Assembly: GCA_963728895.1 (NCBI GenBank)
Contig: CAVSLM010000007.1
Coordinates: 372,001 to 436,000, forward strand
DNA: 64,000 bases
DNA from: CAVSLM01 sp963728895
GTDB taxonomy: Bacteria > Pseudomonadota > Gammaproteobacteria > JBBQDK01
Direction: 5' to 3'
The position numbers and the translations under genes were made by a program. Below are positions 43,503-53,110 of the stretch, in pieces. Every line of letters starts with the position of its first letter. Position 1 is the first letter of the stretch. The notes beneath the pieces were generated by a model. That model had not been told where the DNA came from, did not search any database, and saw only the letters and a list, made by a program, of their open reading frames with translations.

Positions 43503-46500
43503 CTACGGTTTCTCGTACTCGGCCGGCTTCTTGCCTCCGCCGAACCACCAGTACTTCAGGTTGCCCCACAGGCCGGAAATCGGGCGGGTGATGCCGCCGA
43601 GCACCGCGCCGCGGCCCGCGTCGCTGATGATGTCATCGAGATTCGACTTCGTTCCGGCGATGGTTCCCCAGACCTTGACGACGGGGCCCTTCCAGTAGCC
43701 GTAATCGTCCTTCTCGCGATCTGCAGCAGGCCCAGGCTGTAGAGAATGGCGGCGCCACGCTCGCGCATGTCGATCCTGGCCTCCATGGACAGGGGACTGT
43801 CGACGATATCGACGCCTTCCTGGTAGGTGATCCCACCGGTCGCCGGTCATCAGGATTTCGGGACTCTGAACGACGTATTCCCTGATCTGCACGTCGCGCG
43901 ATGCATCCCGCACCAGATGAATCGCGATCTTGTCGTACTCGATTTCCTTCATGTAGTTCACGAGCCGCGAGACGGCGCCCAATCCGAACAGGCCGGTGGG
44001 CATATTGGACACCCCCTCCCCGAACGCCCCGGCGACGCCGGAACTGCCGGCCAGCAGCGCGCTGTTCGGGTCGAACGGCCGGAACACGCCATCGCGGCTC
44101 AGCAGGCGCATGTCGAAGTACAGCTTGTTGCGGTACTGGGGCAGGTTGGGGGAGTTGCCGAAGGCGTCAAGACTGACATCGAAAAGCCCTTCCGCGCGCG
44201 GCGTGGAGCCGGGAACGAGTTCCCGGAAGAACCTGGCCAGGTCGAATTGCTCGACCCCGGCCCGCAGTTTGAGGTCGTAGGGCGTCTCGCCCGGGGGTAA
44301 AGGTCATGCGCCCGTCGAGCGTCATCGGGACTGTCGTGGAAATGCGCCGAGAAATCGCCGAGCTCGAGCTTGTCGGGCAGCAGGGCGGCATGGCCCCGAA
44401 TGTCGCGGAACTCGAGATAGTCCGTGTAGAACAGGCGATCGAGCCTGAATTTCACGCGCGCGTCATAGTCGGTCGTATCCCAGAAGGCCCGCGTATCCGG
44501 CGTGAGGTCCGGAGCCTGCGGTTCCTGCTTCGGCGGACTTCGGGCTCCTGCGCGTTTTTGTTTTCGGCGGATGGCGCGGCCGCGCTGTTTTCCCGCGATG
44601 GCGTTCAGCGTGTTCAGGATGTCATTGAGATAGAACACCGTAGCTGTCGATACGTCGATCTCCACCGCCTTGTTGCTGCCGCCCGCGGGCACATACGTGG
44701 CCTTCACCTGGATATCGCTGTCACCGGACTTGCCCTGTTCCCTGAGGGGCGCCGTAAGCTGAAGCCGCCGTCGGGGTCGAGGCGCCCGTCGACATCCAGC
44801 GTCAGCGTCTGCAGCGCCAGTGCCTTGCGGGCCTTGAGATCCGCCGATCCGGGTGGTCGCGCTGAGCTTCCCGTCGGCATCCTTCTGTACGCTCGCCGTG
44901 AGCTTGCCCGCCGTCAGGGTGTGGCCGGGCAGGATCGCGGGCTGATCGAGGAGCGGCGGCAAGGAGGCCGAGAGCTCGGCCTTCAGGGTGTCGAGATGAC
45001 GGCATCCCCGGTGCCCGTCAGCGTCAGGTCGGCGTGCGCATCGAGGGCATGCGCACCGCGGTCGCCGGCAAAGGCGATGTTCAGTCCATCCAGGGTTGCA
45101 TGCAGGGTATCGCCCTGCAGGGTCGCTTTCGATCGCACCGTGAGGGTAAACGGATTCAGCACGGCCCCGTGCGTGTTACGCAACGGCGATGTCCCGTGAT
45201 CACCAGTGGGTCGACCGTCTCAACGGTCAGTGAGCTGCCGTTCGAGGTGAGCACGAGCCTTGCCGTTGGCCTCCTTCAAGCGCGAGGCCGTTCGCCTTGA
45301 GGACGTTTGCAAACGGTTCCGGCGTGAGCTTCGCCAGTGCGAGCGTGACCTTGCCGGTGGCGCGGCCGAGCTCCGACTGCCGTCCACCCAGCCGGGTGCG
45401 CACCCGCAGTTTCGAATCCGCGTGCAGCGAAAGCCGCGGTTCCGGGCGTGCTGTAGAACAGATCGGCCGACAGGCGGTCGATATCGACCGCGGCATCGTC
45501 ACGCGCCAGGCGGTAATCCGCCTCCAGCCGCACCGGTGCATCGAGGGCGGCCTGCAGAGCCCTGGCAACGAGCGGCTGTCGCGACAGCGCCTGCAGGTCG
45601 ACGTCGAGGTGACCATCGGCCACGAGCGGTCGATCCGCCGCGGCCGGCAGGGTGATCTGGCCATCACCGCTGACGAGCTTGGTTCGATGACTGGTCACGC
45701 CGAGATCGCGGTAGTCGATGCGCGTGCCTTCCGGCGCGAGGCGGACGGAGGTTCCCAGGTGGATGTCCGAGATCATCGAGCAGCGGACCTTTACGGGTGG
45801 AGAAAGTGACATGGCGGATCTCGATCGGCCTGGCCGAAGTGAGGGTGGCGACGCCCTCGGCGTTCGCGCCCAGGGTCAGGTCCGCGCGCGAGAGCTTGCC
45901 TTTCAGCGTGCCCTGCGGCACGAAGGCGGAAAACCAGTGCAGATCGATGTCGCTGATCGTGAGTGTGGCGAGCTCGCCCGCCGCTTTGCCCAATTGCAGG
46001 CCGGCCTGCCCGGTTTCCATGACCAGGGGCCGCAGCAAACGGAGCTGCAGCAACCGGGCCTCGTTCTCCAGAGACAGGCTGGCATCGAGCTTGTCCACGC
46101 GCACCCGACCGGGTTGTTGCCGCAAGGCGGCCTGACCTTTCAGGCCGAGGTGCCGGGGCAGCGTGGTTCGCCCGCTCGGCTCGATGGCGAGCATATCCAG
46201 CAGCCTGTGCAGATCCACGTCGGCCTCGGCCTGCGCGGTGATGTCACCACGCCCCTTCGCGGACAGCGGGATGCCGGCGGTGAGGTCGGCCGTGGCCAGC
46301 GTTCCTTTGCCGGCATCGATTACCAGCTTTTTCAGCGAGACGTCGAGCGCATCACCGCGATAGGTCGCACCCGGCAGGACCGACAGGTTGAGGCCCTCGA
46401 CGAGGACGTTGTCCTGCTGCCGAACGGTGAGTCCCGTCACCTTCAGGGGTTTGACCGGCTTGACGTGGATCGCGGCGTTGGCATCGGTCGTTACCTCGAA

Positions 46501-47847
46501 GGCGCCTTTCAGCGTGCCCCCTGGTGATTTCATAGTCGGGCAGCAGCACGTTGAACCAGACCAGCGGCACTCCCGGCAGTGTGAGCTCCAGCAGCGTGTT
46601 TTCCTGGTGCAGGAAGGCGGAAAGATCGCGCATGGGAATATGGAGATTACCCGGTAGCTTCGATGACAGGGGTCGATTGTCGGCATCGTCCGACACGACC
46701 GAATCCAGCGTCTCGACGCGCAACTGACTCCCGGGCAGCAGCGACACGCGGAAGTTGTTCCTGAGCTTCAAGGTCTCGGGGAGACGGTTTCCGCGGTGTA
46801 CCTCGCGAAGGTCCTTCACCAGCAGGTCGCTGGTCACCGTCATATCTCCCGTCAGGCTGACGCTGTTGAAGGTGAGCTCACCTTTCAGGACTTCCGCGGC
46901 CGGCGGAATGAGGGCACCCTTGAGATAGGGCTGCACCAGCCGCTCATTCGCCGTGATCCGGTAGTCGCCATCGATGCCACCGGTGTTCCCATCGTAAGTG
47001 CTTTCGAGCTCCAGGGCGGAGCGGTCGTTGCCCTGGCTGTCGGGCAGCCGCAGGGAAAGGCGCAGCGCCTCGGGCGTGTAGCGTGGCCCCTCTCCACTCG
47101 ATGCCGGGGGAGATTCCTGCTGCGCGGCGGGCGCTGGCGAAGGTGTGATGGAAACATCGAGATGGACGCGTTCGGTTTCCGGCAGCGCCGCCAGCGCGGT
47201 CTGGATGGTGAGCGCGGTTTGCACGGCCGCGAAACGCCCCCGCGTGAGCTGGTCCAGCCCAAGCCTGCCATCGACCTGGATATGGTCGTCCTGGTGGCCG
47301 GTGTTGAAGCGCACGGCAAGCGTGATGGCGCCGATTGCTCTTTGGTCTGATCCCCCCACCCGAAATGGTGGCGGTCAGTGAGCGTTGCGCGGGCAGGCGC
47401 ACGGCGGCATCGATCATCACCTTCTGCAGGGTGTAGCCGAGTCCGTGCTGCAGCGCGGCCAGCACGCCGGGGAAGGGACCGGTAGCGGACGTCTCCGCGG
47501 CTTCCGGTGGGGTGAACTTCTCCAGGTCGATGTCAACGTGCCTGAGGGCGAGGGTCTTGACGTTGAGGTCCAGCAGCAGGAGCGAGGACAGGCAGTACTT
47601 CAGCGTCCCATCCCCGATCGAGAAATGTCCGCCCCGATACCCGACCGAAACGTCCTTCAGCTCCAGCGACCAGGGCGTCAAGTGGATGTAACCGATGTCC
47701 AGCGAATCGACCAGCGGACCGACATGCTCGATCAGCATCTTTTTCTGAAACGCCGGGTGAAATACCACGAGCCGACACGATGCCCAGCAGTAGGACGAAG
47801 GCCAGGGGAAGAAAAAACCGTGGACGCTTGAGGTCGGATAGGTGCAT
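43503..47847 (-). CDS. Large AsmA/DUF748-like envelope protein, many frameshifts
   Basis: One gene of about 1,440 codons broken by a dozen or more single-base indels (for example near 44288, 45000, 45665, 45805, 46530, 47346 and 47765). It starts with a membrane anchor (RFFLPLAFVLLLGIV), then VFHPAFQKKMLIEHVGPLV and LDIGYIHLTPWSLELKDVSV, the AsmA-type opening. It continues with beta-rich text in successive frames (HLDVSITPSP, SELGRATGKVTLALAKLTP, DARVKFRLDRLFYTDYLEFR). It ends MPTGLFGLGAVSRLVNYMKE and KYWWFGGGKKPAEYEKP. AsmA-like proteins span the periplasm and help lipid or outer-membrane traffic. Most slips are +1, a few -1, and no in-frame stop or large deletion was noted, so the protein sequence looks under selection. 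Confidence 0.72.
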
Positions 47848-48107
47848 GCGGAAATTCCAGAGGCTCTTGGTTGTGCTCTACCGCTCGCCCGACATGCCCG
47901 CGTGCCCGGTAGCGTTCCGGTGCCAACTCCTCGGTTCAGAGTCTAGCTGAGCAGGCCTGGCGACGTTCCCCGAATCACCATCTCATGGAATTCCATTGCG
48001 CCTGGTTCTTGAGAATTTCCCAAAGGACGGTACCGGGAAGCGAGTGGAGTGCAAGCTGCAGATACACCGGCGATGGCTGACACGTGCCACAGTGTCGAAC
48101 GCCAATC

Positions 48108-49892
48108 TCATTGCCCTCCACCATACTCCGATCTCCACCGTTCGATCTGTGCGTCCTCCAATTTGGCAAAAAGGACTTCCGGCACATCGAACGAATGGCC
48201 TGCCTTCAATGTTTGCAGCTCAGCCGCCACCGCGCCGCACAGGTAGCCCGGCTCCGATGGAAGGCGCAAAGCCTCAACCATCCGTCCGGAAGCCACCGGA
48301 ATGAAGGGTGCGGAAAGCAACGCAAACACGCGAATGAGATTGACAGCGACCCGAACGATGGTCGCCGCCCGATCACGATCTTCCTTGAACACGCTCCACG
48401 GAGCGGTCGCGTTCAGGTACTCGTTTCCGACGGTCCAGGTCGACCGAAGCGTTGCCGCGGCGCGGCGGAACTGCATCGCCTGCAACTGCTCCTGATAGGC
48501 TTGGATCCTTTCTCCGAGGGTCGCTGCGAGCTCCTGCTCGGCGGTCCCCCACGCGCCACCGTCGGGCACGACGTTGCCAAAGCGGCTGGCTCCAAAGCGC
48601 AGGATACGATTGACGAAGTTCCCGAGCACGTCGGCAAGGTCCTTGTTCACGGTCGCCTGAAAATGCTCCCAGGTGAACGATGCGTCCGAGCTCTCGGGTG
48701 CGTTGGCCATCAGGTACCAACGCCAGTAGTCCGCCGGCAACAGTTTGAGCGCTGTGTCCATGAACACACCGCGCTTCTGACTGGTCGAGAACTTGCCCCC
48801 ATAATAGTTCAACCAGTTGAAACCCTTCAGCTGGTCGACGAGTTTCCAACCCGACCCGGCGGGCTCCTGCGTATTGATGCCGATGATGGTGCATGGAAAT
48901 CCGACCGTGTGAAACGGCACATTGTCCTTGCCCATGAATTCAACATAAGTGACATCCTGGGCCGCTTCCCCCTTCCACCAGCGCTTCCAGGCGGCACCGT
49001 CCTCTTCCAACTGCGACCTCGCCTCGGCCCACTCCCACGTTGCGGAGATGTATTCGATCGGTGCATCGAACCAGACGTAGAATACTTTCTCCCCCAGGGC
49101 TTCGACGTCTGGTCTCAGTCCGCTGGGATTCGGTCCCCATTGGTGCGCGTTGACCGGCACGCCCCATTTCAAATCACGGGTAATGCCTCGGTCCTGCAGA
49201 CCCTCGTTCAGCCATTTGAGTGCAATGGACGTCACCAGGTTCGGCCATTCCGCTTCCTTGCCTTCGATCCAGCTACGCAGTCTTGCATCGAAGGCGGTCT
49301 GTTTCAGAAACAGGTGCATCGAATCGCGAATTTCGATATCCGGAGAACCGCTGATTGCCGATCGAGCATCGATGAGATCCGCCGGATCGAGAACCCGTGT
49401 ACAGTTCTCGCATTGATCGCCTCGCGCCTGCTCATAGCCGCAATGCGGACAGGTTCCGATCACGTAGCGATCCGGAAGGAAGCGACTATCGGCTTTGCTG
49501 TAGACCTGTTTGGTGACGCGTTCGTCAATGAAGCCCGCTTCCCACAACGTCTTCGCAAAGCTTTGCGTCAACGCGCGATTCTGCGCCGACGAGGAACGGC
49601 CGAAATAGTCGAACGACAGATGGAAGCCTTCATAGAGCCTTCTCTGCTCGGCATGCCAGTAGTCGCAATATTCCTGTATGGATTTACCTTCCTCCAGGGC
49701 AGCAAGCTCGGCAGGAGAGCCATGCTCGTCCGTCGCGCAGATGAACAGCACGTTCTCGACACCGAGACGTTGCCGCTGAAAGCGCGCATACACGTCGGCC
49801 GGGAGCATCGAGCCCACCAGATTGCCGAGATGCTTCACCCCGTTGATGTAGGGCAACGCCGAGGTAATCAGTACACGCTTCGTTTCAGCCAT
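48108..49892 (-). CDS. metG: Methionyl-tRNA synthetase (possibly an extra, cluster-linked copy)
   Basis: A 594-residue class I aminoacyl-tRNA synthetase that charges tRNA-Met. It shows the HIGH-type motif ALPYINGVKHLGNL (about 12-25), a zinc knuckle CPHCGYEQARGDQCENC (about 145-161), and the KMSKS-equivalent GKFSTSQKRGVFMD (about 364-377). The last is the FSTSxxRG variant typical of the less common MetRS type. The C-terminal anticodon domain is present (NRILRFGASRFG, WSVFKEDRDRA); the dimerisation/EMAP tail of the E. coli enzyme is absent. It lies 130 bases after the E1 beta gene on the same strand, as the last gene of the minus arm. Self-resistance is inference; it could simply be the housekeeping gene. 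Confidence 0.92.
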   Translation of the reverse strand: MAETKRVLITSALPYINGVKHLGNLVGSMLPADVYARFQRQRLGVENVLFICATDEHGSPAELAALEEGKSIQEYCDYWHAEQRRLYEGFHLSFDYFGRSSSAQNRALTQSFAKTLWEAGFIDERVTKQVYSKADSRFLPDRYVIGTCPHCGYEQARGDQCENCTRVLDPADLIDARSAISGSPDIEIRDSMHLFLKQTAFDARLRSWIEGKEAEWPNLVTSIALKWLNEGLQDRGITRDLKWGVPVNAHQWGPNPSGLRPDVEALGEKVFYVWFDAPIEYISATWEWAEARSQLEEDGAAWKRWWKGEAAQDVTYVEFMGKDNVPFHTVGFPCTIIGINTQEPAGSGWKLVDQLKGFNWLNYYGGKFSTSQKRGVFMDTALKLLPADYWRWYLMANAPESSDASFTWEHFQATVNKDLADVLGNFVNRILRFGASRFGNVVPDGGAWGTAEQELAATLGERIQAYQEQLQAMQFRRAAATLRSTWTVGNEYLNATAPWSVFKEDRDRAATIVRVAVNLIRVFALLSAPFIPVASGRMVEALRLPSEPGYLCGAVAAELQTLKAGHSFDVPEVLFAKLEDAQIERWRSEYGGGQ

Positions 49893-50021
49893 GGCGGTTC
49901 AATCCATCCGTTCTCTCGAGGCACTCTGTGCATTGCGCACAATTTGAGCCAGGGCGAACGCCAGTCCTGGCACCTGGAATCGGCAACCGGCCGACCCGTA
50001 GCCTTGGGCTCGCCTGGGCGC

Positions 50022-50609
50022 TCAGGGGGTGGCGTGTAGACGGCCCACCAGGGTCATGTCGGTGTCGGGCCGGTGGGGAGACTTCGGGTTATAGAAGTCG
50101 GCCCACTCGACCACGATCGTCGATTTGCCGTCGCCTCTCTCGAGAGCTTTCCGGTAGGCCGGGAAAATCTGCTCGGCTCGATCCAGTCGAATGACTTCGA
50201 TGTTCTTCAGCATGGACCGAAAGACGTCCGTGTAGTCGCCGATGTGCTGTGCCTGCGAATTCCAGGGCCATAGCGCGCCGACACTCGTCCGTATGATGAC
50301 CTTCGGCCGATAGCTCGAGAACTCCGCGATCTTGTCAAGATGATTGACGACTTGATTCGTGGCCAGGAGGAAGAAGTTCCATCTCGGGAAAATGCTCACG
50401 GGGATCCTCCCCGTGAGGGCCAGGCCGTTCGCGATGCCGGCTTGCATGTCTTCGCAGACCGGCAGCTCGAGCTTCTTGTCGGCCGGAACGTCTGCCAGCG
50501 TGGCCGTGATCGCGGTACCCTCGTACGCGACGGCCTGTCCGATGAACAACGTATCCGGGCTCTGGGCCAGGTAATTCATGGCCCGACGCAGTTCGGCGGC
50601 GTATTTCAT
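50022..50609 (-). CDS. Miniature TPP-enzyme E1 beta / transketolase pyrimidine-domain protein
   Basis: 195 residues, MKYAAELRRAMNYLAQSPD..., then FIGQAVAYEGTAITATLADV, LPVCEDMQAGIANGLALTG and PVSIFPRWNFFLLATNQVVN, with HLDKIAEFSSYRPKVIIRTS. This is the TPP pyrimidine-binding half (E1 beta). The Glu of LPVCEDM is placed where the family's cofactor-activating glutamate sits. The C-terminal transketolase domain of normal E1 beta (about 325 residues) is missing. The ATG lies one base after the E1 alpha stop (TGATATG), so the pair is co-translated and surely forms one enzyme. Keto-acid decarboxylation or acyloin-type carboligation is likely; substrate unknown. Confidence 0.8.
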   Translation of the reverse strand: MKYAAELRRAMNYLAQSPDTLFIGQAVAYEGTAITATLADVPADKKLELPVCEDMQAGIANGLALTGRIPVSIFPRWNFFLLATNQVVNHLDKIAEFSSYRPKVIIRTSVGALWPWNSQAQHIGDYTDVFRSMLKNIEVIRLDRAEQIFPAYRKALERGDGKSTIVVEWADFYNPKSPHRPDTDMTLVGRLHATP

Positions 50610-50610
50610 A

Positions 50611-51210
50611 TCAGAATTTGACCCGTTGTCCCGCGCCCGCATGAGGCCACTTGTTCTCGTACCGGTAATACCGGAGGTATTCGTTCGACTGGCCTTCCCG
50701 GGTGAGGGACGACATGTTCCAGACCACTCTGGTATCGGTAAGGATGGATCTGCCATTGTCTTCGATGATGAACTTCACCGGCAGCTCGAAATTGCGCACG
50801 TACTTGTAGCACTCCTCGAACGACCCGGTCTCGGACGTCATGTCGCCCACAAAACAGAACACCTTTTCGTCACGGTCGCCACGGGCAATGGACAATCCAA
50901 TGCCCACGGCGATCGGCAGGACGCCCGATACGATGGCCGAAGAGAAAATTCGGTATTCCGGAAAGCACAGGGAAATCGACTTGCCCTCCATGATGGCCTC
51001 CCTGAGCACCGGCGCAGGCACCCCCTTCAGCAGGCACTGATAATGACTTCGCCAGGAGCACAAGACCCAATCCTGATCCCGGATCTCCTGGAAGATTTCG
51101 ATCATCTCGTCTTCATTGCCGTGATAGAGATGAACGGGCGCGCGGATTCGACCGGCGTTGAACTCCCGGGCAATATCCTCCTCGAATCGAATGAGATCGT
51201 CCTTGTTCAC
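50611..51210 (-). CDS. Miniature TPP-enzyme E1 alpha subunit
   Basis: 199 residues with the E1 alpha order: DLIRFEEDIAREFNAGRI, PVHLYHGNEDEMIEIFQEI, LCSWRSHYQCLLKGVP (the HxxxLxxG loop), VSGVLPIAVGIGLSIARGD, and the TPP/Mg motif FCFVGDMTSETGSFEE (GDM at about 120) with EDNGRSI about 28 residues later. Usual E1 alpha chains are over 300 residues, so this is a compact form. Its ATG overlaps the stop of the PhyH gene upstream by four bases, and the beta gene follows directly. This tight coupling in a natural-product locus suggests the pair makes or modifies an alpha-keto or hydroxy-ketone building block. Confidence 0.82.
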   Translation of the reverse strand: MNKDDLIRFEEDIAREFNAGRIRAPVHLYHGNEDEMIEIFQEIRDQDWVLCSWRSHYQCLLKGVPAPVLREAIMEGKSISLCFPEYRIFSSAIVSGVLPIAVGIGLSIARGDRDEKVFCFVGDMTSETGSFEECYKYVRNFELPVKFIIEDNGRSILTDTRVVWNMSSLTREGQSNEYLRYYRYENKWPHAGAGQRVKF

Positions 51211-52091
51211 TCTGCGGCCCGCGCCGAGGATCGCCGCGCCTCCTCATTCCATTCACGCGCCCGCGAACCAATCTGTTTGTACACGCCACCGTGTGGCTCT
51301 CCGCAATACAGCTCCCATCCGCGATTCCTGGGCAAAATCACATCCATCGCCACACACCTGACACGCCCACACGGGGTGCCGTGAACCTGGAAACCGCTGT
51401 CCTCCCAGGTATGGTCCGCCAGTTGATAGCAATGGCCGGCGCGATACTGAAAGATGACGAGGCGCCGCGGGCTTTCCGATCGATTCACCGGTGAACCGTG
51501 CAGCGTCAGGCAGTGGTGGATGGTGATCCCGCCGGCCTTGGACATGAGGGGCCTCACCCTGTCCGGCCGCTCCTCCCAGTATTTCGGCTCGACGCACGCG
51601 CCGATCATCCAGCCGTCGCTCGTATGGTCCAGAAGTCCCAGCTTGTGGCTGCCTTTCACTGCGTACATGCCACCGTTTTCGGGCGTCGCGTCGTCGAGGC
51701 CCACGGCGACCGTGACGAGGTCGAAATTCGTCGACGTGTAGTATGCGAAATCCTGGTGCCAATCGAAGGCGCCGGCACCCTTCTTTTGCGGTTTCGTTGC
51801 GAGCTTGGAATTCGACAGCTGAATGTCGTCGCCGATGAGCCGTGCGACCCGGCCGGTGATGCGAGGATCCCGCGCCAACTCCTTGAACGCGTCATGCCGG
51901 GTAGTGATCGGGATGAGGTGAACGGCACGTTCGTCGGCGTGACGCTTTTCCAGCTCCTGCAGGATCCCGGGATCTCCAGCAGCCTGACGGAGAGCTTCAA
52001 CCTCGTGCGGCGAAAAAACATCCTCAATGGTGATGAACCCGTCTTCCCAAAAGCTGGTGATCTCACCTTCGGTCAGCATGGAATTCATCAC
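51207..52091 (-). CDS. Phytanoyl-CoA dioxygenase-family (PhyH) Fe(II)/2-oxoglutarate oxygenase
   Basis: 294 residues. The iron-binding triad is visible: WHQDFAYYTSTNFD supplies HxD and LTLHGSPVNRS the distal His, with Arg for 2-oxoglutarate nearby. ENGGMYAVKGSHKLGLLDH is the typical core strand. Family members hydroxylate or halogenate small molecules and carrier-bound or peptide substrates. The protein is strikingly similar along its whole length to the PhyH at 62504-63367 (shared IGDDIQL, KLATKP, LDDATPENGGMYA, GSHKLGL, DGWMIG, YCGE), so one is a duplicate of the other. It is translationally coupled to E1 alpha downstream. Confidence 0.87.
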   Translation of the reverse strand: MMNSMLTEGEITSFWEDGFITIEDVFSPHEVEALRQAAGDPGILQELEKRHADERAVHLIPITTRHDAFKELARDPRITGRVARLIGDDIQLSNSKLATKPQKKGAGAFDWHQDFAYYTSTNFDLVTVAVGLDDATPENGGMYAVKGSHKLGLLDHTSDGWMIGACVEPKYWEERPDRVRPLMSKAGGITIHHCLTLHGSPVNRSESPRRLVIFQYRAGHCYQLADHTWEDSGFQVHGTPCGRVRCVAMDVILPRNRGWELYCGEPHGGVYKQIGSRAREWNEEARRSSARAAE

Positions 52092-52129
52092 CCCTTCTCA
52101 GCCAACAAGTGAACCCTTGCGCCAAGGCA

Positions 52130-53107
52130 TCATTGCGTAGCAGCCCTCTGCCGAACGTCGAGGTTGAGCGCTTCGCGGTACCGCCTGATAAGTCGCGCCC
52201 CGGCATTCAGGCGCAGCAGCGCCCCTTCGGCCAGCGCTACGGCCAGCTCCGGCGTGCTCGACACCAGGGGGATGATCACCTCCGCCAGCCACGCGTTCCA
52301 ATGCTCGACGTCGAGCACGGCGTGCAGGCGGAAATACCGGCACCCGATATCCGACAGTCCAACGCGCTCCAGTCCCTGGACGACCCGCGACGCACGCGTC
52401 GGACTGGTCAGTTCAATCACGCTCAATGCACCCAGAGACTGCCACGTGTATCGACGATTGCACGCGAGTGCCGTCAGCAGGTTTGCAACCGCCAGCGTCT
52501 CCCAGAGCAACTCATCATCTCGGGTGTCGTGTACGCCGAGCTCATGCGCCATTGCAGTGTACAGGGGGCCGTGAACATCTCCGGCGACACCCTGACCCTG
52601 TTCGTCCCAGAAGTTGCGAGCGAGCTCCAGCTTCGCGCGCTCCGGCAGCCTGACCTGCGTCAGCGCGATCAGGTCATCGAAGCCGATTTCCCCACAATAC
52701 TCCTGCTTAATGAAGTACTGAAGCTCCGAGCGGTTCGCCTCCCGGGCGAGATAGTCGAAAAACGGATCGTACTGGCCGGGCCCTGTCTCCTTGAGAGATA
52801 AAAACCATTCTACGAAACCCTCCGGGTTACGCGGCATGGTCGCCAGCTGGGATCGCGTCTGCGATCGCTCCTCCTCGACGAAGCGCGCTTCGATGAGCTC
52901 GGCCGAATGCATGAACGGCAGATCGGCCTTCCAATCCTCCGAAGGCAGGCACGGTTGCAGCCGAGCCCGGTTGAAAGCATTGAGTCCGACGTGGAGCTCG
53001 TGGGGGTCGATCTGGTCGCCGAGAGGGCCACTGCCCGCGCTCGCTGCCAGCACCGCCAGCGACTGGACCTTGCGCCGTACTTCCGGATCAGCCGTGAGTT
53101 GCAGCAT
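52130..53107 (-). CDS. Haem-oxygenase-like diiron oxidase (iron-containing redox enzyme family)
   Basis: 325 residues with the Haem_oxygenas_2/HDO signature: LQYFIKQEYCGEIGFDDLIA (first Glu/His-type ligands), LELARNFWDEQGQGVAGDVH, then AVANLLTALACNRRYTWQSL and the final ligand helix YFRLHAVLDVEHWNAW. The scaffold binds a labile diiron centre and is used in natural-product pathways for N-oxygenation, desaturation or oxidative C-C cleavage (the SznF, UndA and BesC group). The ATG lies three bases after the aminotransferase stop, so it is in the same operon. An amino-acid or fatty-acid-like substrate is inferred. Confidence 0.82.
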   Translation of the reverse strand: MLQLTADPEVRRKVQSLAVLAASAGSGPLGDQIDPHELHVGLNAFNRARLQPCLPSEDWKADLPFMHSAELIEARFVEEERSQTRSQLATMPRNPEGFVEWFLSLKETGPGQYDPFFDYLAREANRSELQYFIKQEYCGEIGFDDLIALTQVRLPERAKLELARNFWDEQGQGVAGDVHGPLYTAMAHELGVHDTRDDELLWETLAVANLLTALACNRRYTWQSLGALSVIELTSPTRASRVVQGLERVGLSDIGCRYFRLHAVLDVEHWNAWLAEVIIPLVSSTPELAVALAEGALLRLNAGARLIRRYREALNLDVRQRAATQ

Positions 53108-53110
53108 GGT

